Below, piece by piece: positions 53,641-64,000 of a stretch of 64,000 bases of DNA; positions within the stretch are counted from its first letter, which is position 1, and each line of letters begins with the position of its first letter. Position numbers and translations under genes: made by a program. The stretch is from the NCBI RefSeq assembly GCF_022828475.1, contig NZ_CP059557.1:3767470-3831469 (forward strand), given 5' to 3'. Below the pieces are notes generated by a model. That model worked only from the letters and a program-made list of their open reading frames with translations, did not search any database and was not told the origin of the DNA. Origin of the DNA: Saccharopolyspora gloriosae (lineage in GTDB: Bacteria; Actinomycetota; Actinomycetes; Mycobacteriales; Pseudonocardiaceae).

Positions 53641-54073
53641 GCGGTCCTCCAAGGACGTACCGGGGGCGGCTCGAAACCGCCGAACCCGCGATGAGGGTAC
53701 GTCCTCGGTGCAGGCGTCCGTTCCACCGCGCATCAACGGACTCAGCCCCGGTGGCTCGGGTGGTGTCGGGGATGGGAGCTCGTCGTTGCGGTGCGGCCAC
53801 TGCCGAACGCGCACCCGAACGATCGCGAGAAGCACGCCTCGCATCCCACGAATCAGGAGAATTCAATTCCATGGAGAATGATCGACAACGAGTCATTTTC
53901 GACTCACCCTGCGCACACGAAACAGAACTTCCGCGTTCAACTTTATTGGAGCGTTACGTGACGGTAATCATCTCGATCAGGTCTTGTGAGTTGTTTTCGG
54001 GCTACTAAAGTTCTCGACCCGGAAGGACTGGAAATGATTAACCCTTCCGTCGATATCCCCGAAAAGGAGTTTC
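53641..54073. promoter_or_regulatory. Divergent intergenic region with a possible LPMO promoter
   Basis: 433 bases between the aldolase and LPMO genes, AT-rich from 53860. TTGTGA (53984-53989), a 16-base spacer and TAAAGT (54006-54011) is a fair -35/-10 pair for the LPMO gene. I looked for a DasR-type GGTCTAGACC site and saw none. Confidence 0.35.
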
Positions 54074-54682
54074 ATGACGACCAAGCGCACGGCACGCTCG
54101 ATCGGATTTTCGCTGTTCGGCCTGGGCGCCCTGCTGGCACCGGCGATCACCACCGGCGCCGCGCAGGCGCACGGGTTCGCCGAGAACCCGCCCAGTCGTC
54201 AGGCCGTGTGCGCCAACGGTTCGGCGGGCGACTGCGGCCCGATCCAGTGGGAGCCGCAAAGCGTGGAAGGTCCCGGGAACTTCCCGCAGCAAGGCCCGGC
54301 GGACGGGCACTTGTGCAGTGCGGACAATCCGGCGTTCGGGCAGCTCGACGACCCGCGCGGCGGCCGTTGGCCCACCACGGACCTCAAGGCCGGGCAACAC
54401 GTCCAAGTCACCTGGAAGAACACCGCCGCACACCCCACCGAGGCGTACCGGTACTTCATCACCAAGGACAACTGGGATCCGGCCAAGCCCTTGACCAGGG
54501 ACCAGCTCGAACCCGCGCCGTTCAGCACGGTGGATTACGGCGGGAAGACCCCCGGTGACGCGGAAGCTCACGACGTCCGGCTGCCTGACGGCAAGCAAGG
54601 CAAACACATGATCTTCGCGGCATGGGAGATCGCCGACACCGACAATGCTTTCTACAGCTGCTCCGACGTGAACCTCAGCTGA
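54074..54682 (+). CDS. AA10 lytic polysaccharide monooxygenase (chitin-active type)
   Basis: A 202-aa secreted copper enzyme that oxidatively cleaves chitin or cellulose. The signal peptide ends ...AQA, so the mature chain starts with His33 (HGF), and with His120 (NTAAHPTEA) it forms the copper histidine brace. HGFAENPPSRQ at the start, CGPIQWEPQ, and AFYSCSDVNLS at the end are AA10 blocks. No carbohydrate-binding module is attached; length is that of a single-domain enzyme. AAAAGGAG lies at 54061-54068, close before ATG 54074. Single gene, followed by a strong hairpin terminator. Confidence 0.95.
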   Translation: MTTKRTARSIGFSLFGLGALLAPAITTGAAQAHGFAENPPSRQAVCANGSAGDCGPIQWEPQSVEGPGNFPQQGPADGHLCSADNPAFGQLDDPRGGRWPTTDLKAGQHVQVTWKNTAAHPTEAYRYFITKDNWDPAKPLTRDQLEPAPFSTVDYGGKTPGDAEAHDVRLPDGKQGKHMIFAAWEIADTDNAFYSCSDVNLS

Positions 54683-54699
54683 CGAGAGTCCTTTTTCGC

Positions 54700-54738
54700 G
54701 CCGAAGGGGCCGTTCGACTCACGGACGGCTCCTTCGGC
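54700..54738. terminator. Bidirectional hairpin terminator
   Basis: GCCGAAGGGGCCGT pairs with ACGGCTCCTTCGGC (14 bp with one G-T wobble) around an 11-base loop. A CTTTTT tract lies on the left side, which serves as the T-run for the minus strand. It sits between the convergent LPMO and oxidoreductase genes and probably ends both transcripts. Confidence 0.75.
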
Positions 54739-54796
54739 CCCGAACAGAATCGGACCGGTTCTCCGCGAATTCCGCATGGTCGGACGACTCGAATCC

Positions 54797-55846
54797 CTAG
54801 GGACGCAGGACGATCTTGCCCACGTGATTCCTGCGGGCGAGCTCCTCTTGAGCCTGGGCGGCTTGATCCAGCGCGAAGGTCGCGGCGATCACGGGATCGA
54901 TCTCGGCCCGGCGGGCGAGTTTCATGAGCAGCTCGAAGTGCGCCGGCGTGTGCATCGCGGAGCCGATCACCTGGGCGTTGTGCAAGTAGAGGCGGCGCAC
55001 GTCGAAGGTCGTGCGGTAGCCGCCGAGTGCACCCGCGATGACCCACCGGCCGCCTTCGCGCAGCAGCGGAAGCCCGTCGGCCACCAAGTCCCCGGCCACG
55101 ACGTCGAGTGCGACGTCGATGCCTTCCGGGGCGACGGTGCCGACCTGCTCGACGATGCCCCGTGCACGGTCGAGCACCTCGTGCGCACCCGCCTCCCGCA
55201 CCGAGTCGATCTTGGATCCGCTGCTGATGGCGATCACCCGCGCACCACGCGCACGGGCGAGTTGCACCAGTGCGACTCCGACACCGCCGGAGGCACCGGA
55301 GACCAGAACGGTCTCCCCTTCCCGCAACCGGCCTCGCTCGATCATGCCCAGCGCCGTGCCGTAGGCGGTGGGCAGCGAAGCGAGCTGGTCGTCGGTGAGC
55401 GGTGAGTCCGTGACGTCGTGGACGCGTTCCGCCAACGCGGTCACGTACTCGGCGTAACCGCCGTCGCGTTCGCTTCCCATCAGCCCCACCGGATTCGCGT
55501 CCGGCCCGGCGGAGTCGTAGATCGCGGGGTCGACGACCACTCGGCGGCCGATGAGGCTCTCATCGGCCCCGGCGCCGACCGCCACGACCCGTCCGGCGAC
55601 GTCGGCGCCTTGGATGCGCGGGAAGTCGATCGGGCCTCGCCAACCGGACTGCGCCTCCGGGGCACCTGGACGGCCATAGGCTCCTTCCCTCGTCCAGAGG
55701 TCGGTGTTGTTCAGCGCCACCGCGCCCACCTGGACCAGCACCTCACCTGTCCGCGCGGCGGGCACGGCCACCTCCGCCGGCTCGAGGACCTCCGGCCCTC
55801 CGTGCGCCGCGATCCGGACCGCGCGCATGGTCTCGGGCATGTCCAT
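54797..55846 (-). CDS. Medium-chain dehydrogenase/quinone oxidoreductase
   Basis: A 349-aa MDR-family oxidoreductase without the zinc-ligand cysteines of alcohol dehydrogenases. MRAVRIAAHGGPEVLEPAEVAVP opens the GroES-like domain, GADVAGRVVAVG follows, and LVSGASGGVGVALVQLARARGARVIA is the NADPH-binding motif. It should reduce quinones or enones. ATG 55846 has GGAGG upstream. It diverges from a TetR gene across a 71-base gap with two operator-like sites, so it is very likely that regulator's target, induced by an electrophile. Confidence 0.92.
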   Translation of the reverse strand: MDMPETMRAVRIAAHGGPEVLEPAEVAVPAARTGEVLVQVGAVALNNTDLWTREGAYGRPGAPEAQSGWRGPIDFPRIQGADVAGRVVAVGAGADESLIGRRVVVDPAIYDSAGPDANPVGLMGSERDGGYAEYVTALAERVHDVTDSPLTDDQLASLPTAYGTALGMIERGRLREGETVLVSGASGGVGVALVQLARARGARVIAISSGSKIDSVREAGAHEVLDRARGIVEQVGTVAPEGIDVALDVVAGDLVADGLPLLREGGRWVIAGALGGYRTTFDVRRLYLHNAQVIGSAMHTPAHFELLMKLARRAEIDPVIAATFALDQAAQAQEELARRNHVGKIVLRP

Positions 55847-55866
55847 CGCTTAGACCTCCACAGGTA

Positions 55867-55906
55867 TACTGATCGGTGAACACCCGCCACAGTACACCGA
55901 TCGGTG
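55867..55906. promoter_or_regulatory. Two operator-like palindromes between a divergent TetR and oxidoreductase gene
   Basis: CACCGATCGGTG (55895-55906) is a perfect 12-base palindrome. TACTGATCGGTG (55867-55878) is a related copy with two changes in one half. Their centres are 28 bases apart, both between the two start codons. TATACT next to the left copy could be a -10 element. TetR autoregulation and control of the neighbour is the natural reading. Confidence 0.75.
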
Positions 55907-55917
55907 AAGGTCTTCCA

Positions 55918-56493
55918 ATGCTGGAATCACGTCCCATGACACCGGCAGGTCGCCGCATCGCGGCGACCGCCGAAGAGCTGTTCTACAACCGCGGAATCAC
56001 CGCCGTCGGCGTGGACCTGATCGCCGAGCACTCCGGCGTCACCAAGCGGACCCTGTACAACCAGTTCGGCTCGAAGGACCAACTCGTGGCGACCTACCTC
56101 GCCGAACGCGATCGGCGTTGGCGATCACTCGTGAGCACCACCGTCGAGGCCTGCGCGGACGCCGCCGAGGCCGTCACCGCACCCTTCGACGCACTGCGGA
56201 CCTGGAGCGAGGACAACGTCCGCGGATGCGCTTTCGTCAACGCGCTGGCCGAAATCCCGGATCCCGAGCATCCCGCGTACCGCGTCGCGGCGGACCAGAA
56301 GTCCTGGCTGCTGAACCTCTTCCAGTCCCTCGCCACCGCAGCAGGTTGCTCCGAGCCCGCAACCCTCGCCGTCCGACTCCTCGTACTGCACGAAGGCGCC
56401 CTCGCCACCCAGCCGCTCCCCCTCGCCACCCTGCCGGCGAGCACCGACCTGGCCCGCGACCTGGTCCGATCCGCCGCGCCGACCGGACACTGA
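55918..56493 (+). CDS. TetR-family transcriptional regulator
   Basis: A 191-aa TetR protein. RIAATAEELFYNRGITAVGVDLIAEHSGVTKRTLYNQFGSKDQLV is a standard TetR HTH (residues about 10-55), and the helical C-terminal domain contains VRGCAFVNALAEIPDPEHPAYRVAADQKSW, a block of the subgroup often paired with NADPH:quinone reductases. ATG 55918 has GAAGG seven bases upstream; a GTG at 55876 would overlap the operators. It faces away from the oxidoreductase gene. Confidence 0.92.
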   Translation: MLESRPMTPAGRRIAATAEELFYNRGITAVGVDLIAEHSGVTKRTLYNQFGSKDQLVATYLAERDRRWRSLVSTTVEACADAAEAVTAPFDALRTWSEDNVRGCAFVNALAEIPDPEHPAYRVAADQKSWLLNLFQSLATAAGCSEPATLAVRLLVLHEGALATQPLPLATLPASTDLARDLVRSAAPTGH

Positions 56494-56718
56494 TCCACCA
56501 CGGCGGAGAGTTTCGGTCACGACTGCGATTCCGCTGCGACGTCCGCCGAGAGGAGGTGCAACTTGCGACGACGACACAGGCGCCCACGCCGATTCGACAG
56601 ATTTGAACCGCGGCCGAAAATCCCCACAGCGCTGACCAGTTCGGCGCAGTCGGCAAAGCCCAAGCCCCACTGGCGGACGTGCCCGTCTTCACGCTCCCCG
56701 ATCTCCTCGCGCAGCGCG

Positions 56719-57069
56719 CTACTGCTCGCCTTCGTGGCGGAACTGCGCTCCTCCCTGCAAGCGAACCAGTGCGGAACCGAACGCCATCGATTTGGGGATG
56801 GCGAGCCCGAGCCGCTCCCCGAAACTCCCCCATTCATCTCGGGCTACGGCAAAGTCACCTTCCTCGGTGTCGTCGATCCGCTTCTGAGTTTCGGCGATCT
56901 GGTCGGTCAAGGTCCGCACATGATCCTGAAGCGCAAAAAGCAGGGCAGTCGATTTGCTACTGGTGGTCACCAGATCCTGAACGGACGGCGAAGATTTGCA
57001 TTGTGCACTGCGAATGAGGCTGGTCGCCTCCTCCAAAGCGGAGACAAGGTCTTGATGCTGGTCTGGCAT
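56719..57069 (-). CDS. Hypothetical coiled-coil protein
   Basis: A 116-aa protein with a long amphipathic helix (LFALQDHVRTLTDQIAETQKRIDD) that could form a coiled coil, preceded by a polar N-terminus and followed by a short C-terminal helix. No signal peptide or catalytic motif. ATG 57069 has GGGAGA a few bases upstream, which supports it against the longer opposite-strand frame. I do not recognise the family. Upstream on the same strand is the secreted small protein. Confidence 0.5.
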   Translation of the reverse strand: MPDQHQDLVSALEEATSLIRSAQCKSSPSVQDLVTTSSKSTALLFALQDHVRTLTDQIAETQKRIDDTEEGDFAVARDEWGSFGERLGLAIPKSMAFGSALVRLQGGAQFRHEGEQ

Positions 57070-57168
57070 GAACGATCTCCCGTCATCGTCGGATCCCGGA
57101 TCACCACTCTAGATGAGGACCGGCCCGCCTCCGCTGCGGAAGACGGGCCGGTCCCGACGAGAGCGCCG

Positions 57169-57591
57169 TTACGCAGGCGGCGGCACGGTCAAGTGGTACA
57201 CGCTGGAACACCCGACGTAGCTGCCGTCCAAACTCATCACAGCGACGTGGATATCTGCGGTCGGCCCTTTCAGCCCTTGCGACACGTTCAGCGGATGCGA
57301 GGCGTCGACATGAATGTCGTACGGCCTGTCCGGAAATGCGTCCTGCGGATCGATGTGCACCGTGGCGGCCGTTCCATTCACCAGCCGAGGCAGGTCGACT
57401 CCCACGATCCGAGCCGACCAGGCATCACCTTCAACGTCATCAAAAGGAGTAACGTAAACGAAATCATCGCAGCGCGGCGGCGGTTCCAGGACGACGGACG
57501 AAGTACCGGCATTCGCGGTAGCAGAAACACCGACAAGAAGAAATATCGAAGCAGCACAGGCCGCGGCCATCCGAATTTGCTTTGTACGCAT
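57169..57591 (-). CDS. Small secreted hypothetical protein
   Basis: A 140-aa protein with a clear signal peptide (MAAACAASIFLLVGVSATANA, cleavage likely after ANA). The mature part is beta-rich with two Cys (PPRCDDF and VGCSSVYHL) that could form a disulfide. No catalytic motif recognised. ATG 57591 with a weak ribosome site. It sits beside the IS3 element with somewhat lower GC than the surrounding genes. Confidence 0.65.
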   Translation of the reverse strand: MRTKQIRMAAACAASIFLLVGVSATANAGTSSVVLEPPPRCDDFVYVTPFDDVEGDAWSARIVGVDLPRLVNGTAATVHIDPQDAFPDRPYDIHVDASHPLNVSQGLKGPTADIHVAVMSLDGSYVGCSSVYHLTVPPPA

Positions 57592-57844
57592 GCGGAAAAT
57601 TTACGACATGGTTCGAAACAATCTCTAACGCAATCCTGCGCGACCGGCCGCACGAAATTCCCATCATTGCCGCAAAGCAATTCTACCTAGGCCCGCAGCC
57701 ACTCCCCTCGTCACGGTCGTACCAGCAGTTCCGGCTCAGCCGCCGACGAAGATGAAGTGAGTGCCTCTTTGAACCGGTGGGACCGGTGAACTGGTCCCCG
57801 GTGGTTGGACTGGAAAGTCAGTTCCAGCTACCGGGGAGTGGTTC

Positions 57845-58339
57845 GTGTATCCGCATAGTTCGTTGTCGCGGGAGCAGCGTGAGGCCGCTGTGGTGTTGTT
57901 CGGGGCTGGTCATGGGGCGGTGTCGGCTGCGGCCCGGTTGGGGGTGTCGGCTTCGGCGGTGAGAACGTTGCGGGATCGATGGTTGTTGCGCGGCCCGGGA
58001 GCGTTGATCATGAAACCGACCAAACGGTCCTACTCGTTCGAGTTCAAACTCGACGTGGTGCTGCGGTTCGTGGCCGGGCAGGCCACGGCGGCCGAGCTGG
58101 CCGCCGAGCATGACCTGTCGTCACCGAAGCAGGTGAAAAATTGGGCGCGCCAATATCGGCGTGACGGCGAGGATGCGTTGCGCCCCAAGCGGGAAGGCCG
58201 CCCACCCCGCGAACCACAACCACCACCGGACGGCGAGACGGCCGAACTGGAACGGTTGCGGACGGAGAATCTGCGGTTGTCCGCGGAGAACGCCTACCTA
58301 AAAAAACTGCGGGCCTTGAAGGAACAGGGGCGAGGGTAA
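57845..58339 (+). CDS. IS3-family transposase OrfA
   Basis: A 164-aa OrfA with two helix-turn-helix regions (REQREAAVVLFGAGHGAVSAAARLG, and SFEFKLDVVLRFVAGQATAAELA) and a leucine-zipper-like end (LERLRTENLRLSAENAYLKKL) used for multimerisation. GTG 57845 is close to the left end. A seven-A run at 58300-58306 is a classical slippery site where ribosomes shift back one base into orfB, which stays open from there. OrfA binds the inverted repeats. Confidence 0.9.
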   Translation: MYPHSSLSREQREAAVVLFGAGHGAVSAAARLGVSASAVRTLRDRWLLRGPGALIMKPTKRSYSFEFKLDVVLRFVAGQATAAELAAEHDLSSPKQVKNWARQYRRDGEDALRPKREGRPPREPQPPPDGETAELERLRTENLRLSAENAYLKKLRALKEQGRG

Positions 58340-59190
58340 AAACCCAGGTCATCGTCACCCTCAAGGCGCACTATCCGCTTGCGGTACTGCTGGAAGTCGC
58401 GGGCCTGGCCCGGTCGACGTTCTTCTATCACCAGGCCCGGCTCGACCGGCCGGACCCGCACGCCCGGCTGAAACAGGCCGTGACCGACGTGTTCCAGCAG
58501 GCCCACGGCCGTTACGGGCACCGCCGCGTCCACGCCATGCTGCACCGCCACGGCCTGAGACCGGCGAAAAAGACCGTCCTGCACATCATGCGCACCCTCG
58601 GCCTGGCCTGCACAGTCCGCCGCCGACGCCGCTACTCATCCTGGAAGGGCGAGGCCGGCACCACCGCCGGCAACGTCCTGGACCGCGACTTCACCGCCCC
58701 GGCACCGAACACCAAATGGGTCACCGACATCACCGAATTCCGTGTCGGCACAAGCAAAATCTATCTCTCACCGATCATCGACCTGTTCGACCGCTCCGTC
58801 GTGTCCTACTCCTGGAGCACCCGACCCGACACCCACCTGACCAACTCATCACTGACCAAAGCCATCGCCACCCTCAACACCGGCCACACCCCACTCGTGC
58901 ACACCGACCAAGGCTTCCACTACCGACACACCTCCTGGCGCCAACTGCTACACGAGGCAAACCTGACACCCTCCATGTCCCGGAAAGCGACCTGCCTCGA
59001 CAACGCCGTCGCCGAAAACTTCTTCAGCCACCTCAAAGAAGAACTCTTCCACCACCACAACTACAACACCCCCGACGAGTTCACCACCGCCCTCGAGAAC
59101 TACCTCGACTGGTACAACACCACCCGCATCTCCACCACACTGAAGAACCTCACCCCCACCGAATACCGAGCCCAGGCCCTCACCACCTAG
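58300..59190 (+). CDS. IS3-family transposase OrfB (read by -1 frameshift)
   Basis: The catalytic half of the OrfAB transposase, open from the A7 run to TAG 59190. The frame first gives a non-conserved join (KTQVIVTLKAHYPLAVLLEVAGLARSTFF), then the IS3 blocks: NTKWVTDITEF (first Asp), VHTDQGFHY (second Asp) and ENFFSHLKEEL (Glu), the DDE triad. HGRYGHRRVHAML is the HTH_21 region. An internal ATG at 58480 would give an incomplete protein. All catalytic residues are intact, so the element may be active. Confidence 0.88.
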   Translation, partial: KKTAGLEGTGARVKTQVIVTLKAHYPLAVLLEVAGLARSTFFYHQARLDRPDPHARLKQAVTDVFQQAHGRYGHRRVHAMLHRHGLRPAKKTVLHIMRTLGLACTVRRRRRYSSWKGEAGTTAGNVLDRDFTAPAPNTKWVTDITEFRVGTSKIYLSPIIDLFDRSVVSYSWSTRPDTHLTNSSLTKAIATLNTGHTPLVHTDQGFHYRHTSWRQLLHEANLTPSMSRKATCLDNAVAENFFSHLKEELFHHHNYNTPDEFTTALENYLDWYNTTRISTTLKNLTPTEYRAQALTT

Positions 59191-59258
59191 CCTTCACTCA
59201 CCCAGTCCAACAAACAGGGACCACTTCACCGGTCGAAGGAGGCACTCATCGCACGGCG

Positions 59259-60455
59259 TCAGCCGAGGAAGCGTTCCAGGGCGTCGGCGCCTGCTTGGGC
59301 TCCGCCGCAGCTGAGGACCGCGTCGCGCATTTCGGCGAGGTTGCTGCGGATCCGATCGTCGGCGGCCACCTCGTCGACCGTCGCGCGCAGCAGTTCCGGG
59401 GTGATGTCCTCGGCCCGCAGCCGCTTGCCCAGGCCGAGCTCCTCGGCGCGGTCCGCGTTGGCCTCCTGCTCCGGCATCTGCGGAACGGCGATCGGCGGAA
59501 CGCCGTAGTACAGCGTCTCCATCGTCGAGTTCATGCCGGTGTGCGTGAGGAACGCCGTGGCGTGCTGGAGCACCGCGGGCTGCGGGAAGCTCGGGCGCAC
59601 GTCGAAGTTCTCCGGAATCTCGCCCAGGTCGGCGCGATCCACGACCTTGCCGATGGACATCGCGACCTGCCAGCCGGAGTCGCGGAACGCCTCGATGCAC
59701 AGCCGGAAGAAGTCCGGGCGCTGGTTGAACACGGTGCCCAGTGAGATGAACAGCAGTGGCGCGTCGGCCCGCTCGGGCTTCCAGTCGACCACGCCGCGCT
59801 GCCCGACCGACGGGCCGATGAACTCGAACCGATCGTCGAACGTCTCCGGGCGCAGCTGGAACTTCTTGGGCAGGAACACCAAGTTCAGCGGCGACGGCGG
59901 CGCCTGGCCGAACGCGGACGGGTCGAAGCTCACCCCGAACTCGTCGGTGATCTCCTTCAACCGGGTCATGAAGTCCTTCAGGACCGGGTGGCTCGGGTCG
60001 AACGCGTCCGGCTCGTCCTTGTTCATCATGATGTCGCGAAGCGAGAACTCCTCGTTGCCCGCGAAGTGCGGCACCAGCGCCACTTCCGGCGCACCCAGCT
60101 TCTCGGCGAGCATCCGGCCGGTGACCTCGCCGTGGTCGAAGCACACCGCGTCCGGCCGGTCCTGCTCGAAGTGCGCCAGCATCTTCGGGAAGGCTTCGCG
60201 CACGTCCTTCAGCCGGAATTCCAGCATCGGCTTCATGGCTTCGGGCGTGAAGTTCTTGAAGTTCGTGGGCATCTCGGGCATCACGGTGCCGGTGTCGAGC
60301 AGCCGCGCGCCGACCGCCTCGACGACGTCGTGGAATTCGGGGCCGATGGCGTAGGTGACTCGGTGGCCGCGCCGGACGAGTTCTTCGACCAGCGGCAGCG
60401 TCGGGTTGACGTGTCCGTGTGCGGTCATGCTGACGAACGCGAAGTGCTTGCTCAT
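59259..60455 (-). CDS. MGT-type (macrolide-like) glycosyltransferase
   Basis: A 398-aa GT1 enzyme of the MGT/OleD group. FVSMTAHGHVNPTLPLVEELVRRGH is the acceptor-domain start, LFISLGTVFNQRPDFFR the family linker, and FPQPAVLQHATAFLTHTGMNSTMETLYYGVPPIAVPQMPEQ the UDP-sugar-binding PSPG-like block with catalytic His context. OleD-like enzymes inactivate macrolides by glucosylation, but other acceptors are common. ATG 60455 has GAGGGG upstream. The IS3 element ends 10 bases past its stop and may have removed its own terminator. Confidence 0.92.
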   Translation of the reverse strand: MSKHFAFVSMTAHGHVNPTLPLVEELVRRGHRVTYAIGPEFHDVVEAVGARLLDTGTVMPEMPTNFKNFTPEAMKPMLEFRLKDVREAFPKMLAHFEQDRPDAVCFDHGEVTGRMLAEKLGAPEVALVPHFAGNEEFSLRDIMMNKDEPDAFDPSHPVLKDFMTRLKEITDEFGVSFDPSAFGQAPPSPLNLVFLPKKFQLRPETFDDRFEFIGPSVGQRGVVDWKPERADAPLLFISLGTVFNQRPDFFRLCIEAFRDSGWQVAMSIGKVVDRADLGEIPENFDVRPSFPQPAVLQHATAFLTHTGMNSTMETLYYGVPPIAVPQMPEQEANADRAEELGLGKRLRAEDITPELLRATVDEVAADDRIRSNLAEMRDAVLSCGGAQAGADALERFLG

Positions 60456-60723
60456 GGTCCCCTCGGAAACGATGCTTACCCGGCTCGGCCCATCCCGCCG
60501 CGCCCGATCGACCGTCCCCATGTTCCTCCGAACGCGCCCCCGATAAAAAGTGTTTTGTGCGACCAACCGTCACCGCCGAGCCTGCCGCGGACACCGCGAG
60601 ATACCGCCTGCGCTGCGAAAACACCAGTTTCCACCAGAAGGTGAACCCGCCACTGTGACGTTCGCTAGGAAGCCGCAACTACGACGAAACGGCCACCGCC
60701 GCACATCCCGGTGAAACGACGAA

Positions 60724-60754
60724 GCGCCCCGGGATCACACGGATCCCGGGGCGC
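60724..60754 (-). terminator. Terminator of the gltBD operon
   Basis: GCGCCCCGGGATC pairs perfectly with GATCCCGGGGCGC around a five-base loop, 16 bases after the gltD stop on the minus strand. A strong GC hairpin without a clear T-run. Confidence 0.8.
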
Positions 60755-60769
60755 CCGGCGTCGAACCGA

Positions 60770-62213
60770 TCAGACCAGCGGGCGGTCCGTCGGAGCGATC
60801 GGGGCCGGCAGCACGTCCCGGCCCGTCAGGTAGCGGTCCACCCCGGCGGCCGCCGAACGGCCCTCGGAGATGGCCCACACGATCAGCGACTGGCCGCGGC
60901 CCATGTCGCCCGCGGTGAACACACCGTCCACAGTGGTCATGAAGTCCGAGTCGCGGGCGACGTTGCCGCGCTCGTCGAGCTCCACGCCGAGATCGGTGAG
61001 CAGACCTTCCTTCTCCGGGCCGACGAAGCCCATCGCCAGGAACGCCAGCTGACACGGCAGCTCCCGCTCGGTGCCCTCGACCGGCACGAACCGGCCGTCC
61101 TCACGCCGCACCTCCGCGAGGCGCAACGCACGCAGGTTCCCCGCCTCGTCCTTGAGGAACTCCTGGGTGTTGACCGAGAACAGCCGCTCCCCACCCTCCT
61201 CGTGCGCCGAAGTCACCTTGAACGTCATCGGGTACGTCGGCCACGGCTGGGTGTCGGGCCGCGTCGACGGCGGCGTCGGCATGATCTCCAGCTGCGTCAC
61301 CGAAGCAGCGCCCTGGCGGTGCGCGGTGCCGACGCAGTCCGCGCCGGTGTCACCGCCGCCGATCACCACGACGTCCTTGCCCGCGGCGTCGATCGGCGAG
61401 GACGGCAGGTCGCCCTCCTGCACCCGGTTCGACAGCGGCAGGTACTCCATCGCCTGGTGCACGCCGACGGCCTCGCGACCCGTGATCGGCAGGTCGCGGG
61501 CCGCGGTGGCGCCACCGGACAGGACCACCGCGTCGTAGTCCGCCTTCAGCTGCTCCACCGTCACGTCCACACCGACGTTGACGCCCGCGCGGAACTCGGT
61601 GCCCTCGGCCCGCATCTGCCCGAGACGACGGTCCAGCCGACGCTTCTCCATCTTGAACTCGGGAATGCCGTAACGCAGCAGCCCGCCGATGCGGTCCGCC
61701 CGCTCGTAGACCACCACGTCGTGGCCCGCGCGGGTCAACTGCTGGGCGGCCGCCAGCCCGGACGGCCCGGAACCGATGACGGCGACCTTCTTGCCGGTCT
61801 TCGAGGCGGGCGCCTGCGGAGTCACCCAACCCTCGTCCCAGGCCTTGTCGATGATCTCGATCTCGACCTGCTTGATCGTCACCGGGTCGGAGTTGATGCC
61901 GACCACGCACGCCGCCTCGCACGGGGCGGGGCACAACGTCCCGGTGAACTCCGGGAAGTTGTTCGTGGCGTGCAGCCGCTCGATCGCGTCGCTCCAGTCG
62001 CCGCGCCACGTCAGGTCGTTCCACTCCGGGATCAGGTTGCCCAGCGGACAGCCCTGGTGACAGAACGGGATGCCGCAATCCATGCAGCGCCCGGCCTGCT
62101 CCTTGATCCGGCCCGGCTCGAAGTCCAGGTAGACCTCGCGCCAGTCCTTGATCCTGATGTCCACGGGGCGGCTCTTGGGCGTTTCACGCGCCGTGGTGAT
62201 GAATCCCTTCGGG

Positions 62214-62221
<8 letters not shown>
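60770..62221 (-). CDS. gltD: Glutamate synthase small subunit
   Basis: A 483-aa NADPH-dependent electron-transfer subunit. [22 protein letters not shown] and [10 protein letters not shown] are the N-terminal cysteine blocks for Fe-S clusters. [17 protein letters not shown] binds [20 protein letters not shown] the NADPH, and [19 protein letters not shown] is the final FAD contact. It feeds electrons to GltB to make two glutamates from glutamine and 2-oxoglutarate. ATG 62221 overlaps the gltB stop by eight bases; a strong terminator follows. Confidence 0.97.

Positions 62222-64000
<1,779 letters not shown>

Larger units (their letters stand above)
57758..59248 (+). mobile_element. Complete IS3-family insertion sequence
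   Basis: About 1.49 kb bounded by TGAGTGCCTC and GAGGCACTCA. The inverted repeats match over about 47 bases, through GGTTGGACTGG on the left and CCAGTCCAAC on the right, if a nine-base duplicated piece (ACCGGTGGG type) in the left copy is ignored. It holds orfA and orfB in the usual arrangement. I see no matching 3-4 base target duplication (GAAG on the left, TCGC on the right). The right end lies 10 bases after the stop of the convergent glycosyltransferase gene. Confidence 0.88.

Noticed and set aside
53641-54073. DasR operator upstream of the LPMO
   Set aside because: No GGTCTAGACC-like palindrome could be found in the region.
56563-57690. 375-aa plus-strand frame
   Set aside because: Antisense to two small minus-strand genes, one with a clear signal peptide; no domain of its own.
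59194-60678. 494-aa frame overlapping the glycosyltransferase
   Set aside because: Same strand, wrong frame; the 398-aa frame has all GT1 motifs.

Overview
The window is high-GC actinobacterial DNA. RbpA, a complete mce operon, an F420-type luciferase-like oxidoreductase, a Lnt gene next to a separate polyprenol-phosphate mannose synthase, GltBD and many GTG/TTG starts point to a filamentous actinomycete of the Pseudonocardiales. A Saccharopolyspora-like genome is my best guess, by inference only; no rRNA or tRNA is present to confirm it.

Layout. 0-6.3 kb: a translationally coupled run of acyl-CoA chemistry (two ANL ligases, one frameshifted; a SAM methyltransferase; a double-domain CoA-transferase; an AhpD-like protein). 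6.3-8 kb: a Crp-like regulator upstream of a nucleotidyl-cyclase-like protein with an unusual C-terminal tail. 8-19 kb: mixed accessory genes (GH114-like lipoprotein, MFS transporter, orphan aromatase, PrmC-like methyltransferase, a WH-TPR protein that looks like an NLR without its ATPase, epoxide-hydrolase-like enzyme, membrane Ser/Thr kinase). 19-29.8 kb: more housekeeping genes (LapA-like, lnt, ppm1, rbpA, UMF1-type transporter, GDPD, USP, F420 oxidoreductase with SRPBCC and HxlR partners). 30-34 kb: a 14-copy octamer repeat, a GT-B-like protein and an NB-ARC/TPR NLR. 34-45 kb: a mce operon of two DUF6801-like secreted proteins, YrbEA/B, MceA-F and two Mce-associated proteins, nearly all with 4-bp start/stop overlaps. 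45-57.6 kb: regulators, a GT9-like protein, a second gene with a one-base frameshift, a DapA-family aldolase, an AA10 LPMO and a TetR/quinone-oxidoreductase pair with visible operators. 57.8-59.2 kb: a complete IS3-family element. 59.3-64 kb: an MGT-type glycosyltransferase and gltD-gltB, the latter running off the right edge.

The most interesting signal is a short motif shared by two otherwise unrelated proteins 25 kb apart: the C-terminus of the cyclase-like protein and the N-terminus of the NB-ARC protein. Both carry N-x-V-x-G followed by a hydrophobic pair, Gln and, six residues later, Gly. The arrangement (effector domain with C-terminal motif; NLR with N-terminal motif) is that of amyloid-templating NLR/effector pairs. 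The cyclase-like gene sits behind a Crp-like cyclic-nucleotide sensor, so I propose an NLR-gated cyclic-nucleotide (or nucleotide-binding) signalling system. This is inference from sequence only.

Two genes (4169-5802 and 51989-52662) are each broken by what looks like loss of one G in a G-run. Because both lesions have the same form, sequencing error is a serious alternative to pseudogenisation.
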